In this document: piece by piece, positions 14,318 to 17,982 of the stretch
Numbering within the stretch: the stretch's first letter is position 1
Layout of the letters: the number at the start of each line of letters is the position of its first letter
NCBI GenBank assembly: GCA_944392065.1
Contig: CALXVO010000013.1
Location: 1-17,982, forward strand
DNA length: 17,982 nt
Source of the DNA: an uncultured Clostridia bacterium
GTDB taxonomy: Bacteria > Bacillota > Clostridia > TANB77 > CAG-508
Reading direction: 5' to 3'
The notes under the pieces: model-generated
The model's input: only the letters and a program-made list of their open reading frames with translations
Told to the model about the DNA's origin: nothing
Databases searched by the model: none
Translations under genes and position numbers: made by a program

Positions 14318-16028
14318 TTAATTATTAGGATATTTCCATTTCATACTAATATGCTCCTGTCTATCCTCTTTTTTCGTGTCTAAAAAGCTAGCTCTTTTTT
14401 CCCTTTTCCAAGTTGGTGCGTTAAAGATACCATTAGAAACTTTACCTTTGGAAGGAATATATGGATCTAAATAAGATACACCAAAGGATTGGATTTTTGT
14501 AGCGATAAGTAGATGAATAACAGCGCCAACCGCAATTCCTAATAAACCTGCTAGAAAGCCTAAAATAATGTAGGCAAATCGACTAACTCTGCAATGAAAG
14601 GCCAAATAATAATCAGGAATTGCGAAGGAAGTAATACCAGTAATTGCTACAATGATGATTAAGATAGGGCTTACAATACCTGCATCAACGGCAGCTTGTC
14701 CCATAATCAGAGCACCAATAATACCAAGGGTCGGACCGAATAGGAGTAGGAACTCTTAAACCAGCTTCACGAATAAGCTCGAAAGAAAGTTCCATGATAA
14801 TAATTTCGAAAATGATAGAAAAAGGTACTGTTGCTCTAGAAGCAACAATTGCAAAAAGCAGCTCCGTCGGAATAAATTCTTGATGAAAGGTAGTAATAGC
14901 AACATATAATCCTGGCAAAAGTAAACTAATTAACAGAGCACCAACTCTGACAATTTTTAATAAATTTGCAAATTGAAATTTAATATTTCTATCTTCAGAA
15001 GATTCTAAAAAGTCGATAAACACAGCAGGGACAATCAAAACATATGGACTACCATTTACAATAACAACTACTCTTCCTTCTAATAAATAGGTGGAAGCTT
15101 TATCCGGTCTTTCTGTAGCAATAATTTGTGGTAAGCTATATTTACTATTATCCTCCATCAATTGTTCTAACTGACCAGAAGATACCAAATAATCTATATT
15201 AATATTGTTAAGCCTATATTTTGCTTCTGCAACTAAATCATCATTTGCAATGTTTTTCATATAGCATAATGCACAGACAGTTTTACTTACTTTTCCTACT
15301 TGTATATTTTCGATAATTAAATTTTCATTGTTTACAATCCTACGTATTAAACTAGTATTAGTACGAATGTTTTCAACAAAAGCTTCCTGTGGGCCACGAA
15401 TGACAACTTCATTTTCTGGTTTAGAAATACTTCTAGTTTGAAACCCTTTTACATCAATATCAAAAGCTAAGTTTAGAGTATCAATAAAAAGAAGACAATT
15501 CCCAGCATTAACACTAGAAAAAATATCTTTAAACTCTGTTTGGGTCTTCACATTATTTTGTGGAAGTAGGCAATTTAAAATATATTCTTTTAGGTCGAAT
15601 TTCTTAACTTTTCTTACAGTAATATTATTTGTAACTGCTTCGGAAATTACTTGATTTTGATTGCCATCAAAAGAATTGGCAGTATTTTTAAGCATTAATG
15701 GTTTTAGTACATAATTATTTACTAAATCTGTATCTGTCATTCCATCAATAAAAAGTAGGAATGCTTTATATTGCTTATTTCTTGCTGTTAAAGTAAATTC
15801 TTTTAAGACAATATCGCTATTGATTAAAAGATTATACTTAACCTTAATATATTCTATATTTACATCAATACTAGGAAAAATTTCTTTTACATCATCTATG
15901 GTATCTACCGTATCGTTATTGATTTCTGAATTCGCATTCTCTGTGCTTGGCATGCTAAAGTGATGCGATGGCTCTTGAATAGGAAAGAAAATTTTTTTAA
16001 AAGTATCTGCAATCTTCATGAATGGCAT
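14318..16028 (-). pseudogene. gerAA: Germinant-receptor A subunit, GerAA family, single frameshift
   Basis: The A subunit has a large soluble N-terminal domain and a membrane domain. The N-terminal 430 residues are normal, including FLLFIDGMTD, LFIDT, VVIRGPQEAFVENIRTNTSLIRRI and GRVVVIVNGSP. Membrane helices follow, and then ELSFELIREAGLRVPTPI. The frame then departs into a nonsense tail (RSDPWYYW...) and stops at 14685. Dropping one base near G14738 restores GPTLGIIGALIMGQAAVDAGIVSP, the exact family motif, and the frame then runs to 14318. The repaired protein would be about 569 residues. The ATG at 16028 has AAAGGA only three bases away; the in-frame ATG at 16019 is an alternative, 12 bases away. 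The cause may be gene decay or a sequencing error. It could also be named gerKA. Confidence 0.85.
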
Positions 16029-16216
16029 CCATCCTTTCTTTAAATGAAATAACGTAGTTTAGGTGTTGCTAATTTTAAAGTTAAATAATTTTTAACAATA
16101 ACATTTCTACTATATATTTTCCAGAAAATTTTAATTTATGTATAAAACTGAAAAATTGTTTTCTAAAAACTTTGTCAATAATAAATGTTCAAATCTCCAA
16201 AAAAGATAGTTTTCAC

Positions 16217-16255
16217 AAAAAGTTGAGGGTGTCCTGAAAAATAGGATCCCTCAAC
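16217..16255 (-). terminator. Terminator downstream of spoIVA
   Basis: GTTGAGGG (16222-16229) pairs with CCCTCAAC (16248-16255). After a small internal loop TCCT (16232-16235) pairs with AGGA (16243-16246). Read on the minus strand the stem is followed by five T residues (16217-16221 complement). That direction matches spoIVA. The rest of the gerAA-spoIVA gap (16029-16216) shows no promoter I can defend, although gerAA should have one there, possibly of the forespore type. Confidence 0.75.
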
Positions 16256-16266
16256 TATTCGATTTA

Positions 16267-16330
16267 TTGTATAGGAAAAATCGACTTTTTCATTGTTATT
16301 TCAGTATTTTAACGATTTTTCCGTATACAA
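16267..16330. repeat. Inverted repeat just downstream of spoIVA
   Basis: TTGTATAGGAAAAATCG (16267-16283) and CGATTTTTCCGTATACAA (16313-16330) are inverted repeats of 17 paired positions with one bulged base and a 29-base loop. The repeat lies between the spoIVA stop and its terminator, so the message would carry two hairpins in tandem. It shares no obvious words with elements 1-4. Confidence 0.65.
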
Positions 16331-16343
16331 AAGGTTAGGTTTC

Positions 16344-17825
16344 TTATAATATAATACAGATTAATCCGCCACTACCTTCATTTACGATGCGTTCTAGTGT
16401 TTCTTGAAGTTTGGCTTGTGCATCTACTGGCATTTTAGCAAGTTTGGTTTGTAATCCTTCATTTACAAGTTCATGTAAACTTCTTCCAAAGATGTTTGAT
16501 TCCCAAATTTTTGCAGGATCATCTTCAAAGTTAGAAAGTAGATAATTTACTAATTCTTCAGACTGTTTTTCACTTCCTACAATTGGAGATACTTCTGTTT
16601 CTATTTCTGCTTTAATTAAGTGAATCGATGGAGCACGGGCTCTTAATTTCACACCAAATCTGCTTCCTTGTTTTATAATTTCTGGTTCATCTAAAATTAA
16701 TTCATCAATAGATGGAGTTACAATTCCATAACCAGTTGCTTTTACTTCCTCCAAAGCATTTGATATTTTATCATATTCCTTTTTAATCTCTGCCATAGAG
16801 GTAATAGTAGAGAATAGATCTCCTTCGTTATTAATTTCTACTCCAGAAATTTCGGTAAGCACTTTATAAAATAATTCATCAAATAGATTGATAGAAATAT
16901 TTATAGTACCTTCTCCAAGTTTTATTTCATTGACAATAGTTTTGCTAATAATTTTTGTATTTTGTAATTTAGCCACTCCACCATCTACTTGTTTCAAAAT
17001 ATGTACATTATTAAATGCTTCTTTTATTTCTGAATATAATTCTTCTTTTAGCCAGTGTGAATCAGATAAACCATCTACCCATTTTGGAAAATCAATATTC
17101 ATTTTCTCGATTGGAAACTCATATAAAATCTTTCCAAAAATTTCTTCAATATCTTCCATATCGAGTCTTGAACAATCTGTAGGAATAACAGCAGTTTGAT
17201 ACTTTTGTTCTAGGTCGCTTGCCAGATTTTTAGTATAATCTGAAAATGGGTCATCTGAATTTAATACAATAACAAATGGTTTGTTTAATTCTTTTAATTC
17301 TCTTACAACTCTTTCTTCTGCTTGAACATAATCTTCTCTTGGAATATCTGTTATACTTCCATCGGTTGTTACTAAAATCCCTATTGTAGAATGTTCCTGA
17401 ATTACTTTTTTTGTTCCTATTTCTGCAGCTTGTTCAAAAGGAATTTCCTCATCAAACCAAGGGGTCTTAACCATCCTAGGCATATCATCTTCTAAATAAC
17501 CAATTGCATTGTTTACTAAATAACCTACACAATCTACTAAACGGGTTTTTAGTTTTAAATTATCTCCAATTGTAATTTCTACAGCTTCATTTGGAATGAA
17601 TTTTGGCTCTGTTGTCATAATAGTTCTACCGCCAGCACTTTGTGGAAGTTCATCTCTTGCACGTTCCTTTTTGTATTCATTTTCAATATTAGGAATAACA
17701 AGTAAGTCCATAAATTTTTTAATAAATGTGGATTTTCCTGTTCTTACCGGTCCAACAACACCAACATAAATATCTCCTTGAGTACGATTAGCTATATCTT
17801 GATATAATTTTAAATTTTCTTCCAT
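16344..17825 (-). CDS. spoIVA: Stage IV sporulation protein A, spore-coat morphogenetic ATPase
   Basis: SpoIVA polymerises on the forespore surface using ATP and forms the base layer on which the spore coat assembles. The 493-residue length matches Bacillus SpoIVA. The P-loop GPVRTGKS is at residues 25-32, and a DCVGY motif follows the segment NLKLKTRLV. The short hydrophobic end GGLICIIL resembles the family's conserved C-terminus, which contacts the membrane anchor SpoVM in Bacillus. The start has AAGGAGGG upstream. The frame is intact. It is followed by tandem hairpins and lies head-to-tail with the gerA operon, which is on the same strand. It is expected to be a SigE, mother-cell gene. 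Confidence 0.96.
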   Translation of the reverse strand: MEENLKLYQDIANRTQGDIYVGVVGPVRTGKSTFIKKFMDLLVIPNIENEYKKERARDELPQSAGGRTIMTTEPKFIPNEAVEITIGDNLKLKTRLVDCVGYLVNNAIGYLEDDMPRMVKTPWFDEEIPFEQAAEIGTKKVIQEHSTIGILVTTDGSITDIPREDYVQAEERVVRELKELNKPFVIVLNSDDPFSDYTKNLASDLEQKYQTAVIPTDCSRLDMEDIEEIFGKILYEFPIEKMNIDFPKWVDGLSDSHWLKEELYSEIKEAFNNVHILKQVDGGVAKLQNTKIISKTIVNEIKLGEGTINISINLFDELFYKVLTEISGVEINNEGDLFSTITSMAEIKKEYDKISNALEEVKATGYGIVTPSIDELILDEPEIIKQGSRFGVKLRARAPSIHLIKAEIETEVSPIVGSEKQSEELVNYLLSNFEDDPAKIWESNIFGRSLHELVNEGLQTKLAKMPVDAQAKLQETLERIVNEGSGGLICIIL

Positions 17826-17869
17826 GAATAAAATACCCTCCTTAAAAATGTTTGTACTAAACTTTATTT

Positions 17870-17901
17870 AATGTATATTAAGATTGACCTAAACTTATGA
17901 C
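17870..17901 (-). promoter_or_regulatory. Possible SigE-like promoter for spoIVA
   Basis: On the minus strand GTCATAAG (17901-17894) is followed 16 bases later by TATACATT (17877-17870), close to the mother-cell SigE -10 CATACANT. The spacing is slightly long, so this is a tentative call supported mainly by the known regulation of spoIVA. Confidence 0.3.
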
Positions 17902-17910
17902 AAAAATTCC

Positions 17911-17951
17911 AAAATAGGGACAGGCGTATTTGTCCAGAATAAGCCCGTCCC
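17911..17951 (-). terminator. Hairpin upstream of spoIVA, terminator of the next gene or REP-like palindrome
   Basis: GGGACAGGC (17917-17925) pairs with GCCCGTCCC (17943-17951) over nine positions with one mismatch that becomes a G-U pair on the minus strand. TATTTT follows on that strand. A competing hairpin, GGACA with TGTCC (17918-17922 and 17931-17935), is also possible. The G-rich stem stands out from the AT-rich surroundings and recalls dispersed GGGAC palindromes of Clostridia, but only one copy is visible here. Confidence 0.4.
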
Positions 17952-17982
17952 CTTTTGCTCAAAAGGTTGCCAAAGAAATATT

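Noticed and set aside
14685..14760. Programmed frameshift in gerAA
   Set aside because: No slippery heptamer, internal Shine-Dalgarno or downstream structure was seen at ATTCGGTCC; a plain one-base indel explains it.
1..17982. Recoding of TGA as a sense codon because no gene here ends in TGA
   Set aside because: All conserved proteins are full length with TGG for Trp and no in-frame TGA; TAA preference is expected in AT-rich genomes.

Overview
This is an AT-rich window from an endospore-forming, low-GC Gram-positive bacterium, most likely one of the Clostridia. That rests on gene content (spoIVA, a gerA-type germinant-receptor operon, the tig-clpP-clpX cluster, and secG next to an RNase R gene), on strong AGGAGG-type ribosome binding sites and occasional TTG starts, and on stop codons that are TAA or TAG for every gene. 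No species is claimed.

Layout. Bases 1-9.3 kb are conserved housekeeping genes on the plus strand: the last codons of an unrecognised gene, lysS, an M50/site-2-type membrane protease, tsaD, a calcineurin-like phosphoesterase, a 74-residue single-pass membrane protein, tig, clpP, clpX, a doubtful HdeD/DUF308-like membrane fragment and secG. rnr (RNase R) follows behind a strong hairpin. From 11.4 kb on everything is on the minus strand: a tiny two-helix membrane protein, then a germinant-receptor operon (gerAA, gerAB, gerAC, transcribed right to left), then spoIVA (spore-coat morphogenetic ATPase).

The genes form two themes. One is protein synthesis, folding and turnover: lysyl-tRNA synthetase, the t6A enzyme TsaD, trigger factor, the ClpXP protease, SecG and RNase R. 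The other is the spore cycle: coat assembly by SpoIVA and germination through GerA.

The least ordinary features are these. (1) There are four long, nested inverted-repeat elements (about 125-160 bp) beside the stop codons of tig, clpP, gerAB and gerAC. Two of them share conserved arm motifs, yet their outermost arms are locus-specific and still self-complementary. (2) gerAA and gerAC each carry one single-base frameshift while gerAB and spoIVA are intact, which suggests a decaying receptor operon or assembly errors. (3) The RNase R lacks the usual N-terminal helix-turn-helix and first cold-shock domain and has a lysine-rich tail there instead. (4) A terminator-like hairpin sits in the short secG-rnr gap. 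I found no CRISPR array, tRNA, rRNA, transposase or defence system. I do not see a clearly new protein system; the intergenic inverted-repeat family is the best candidate for something undescribed.
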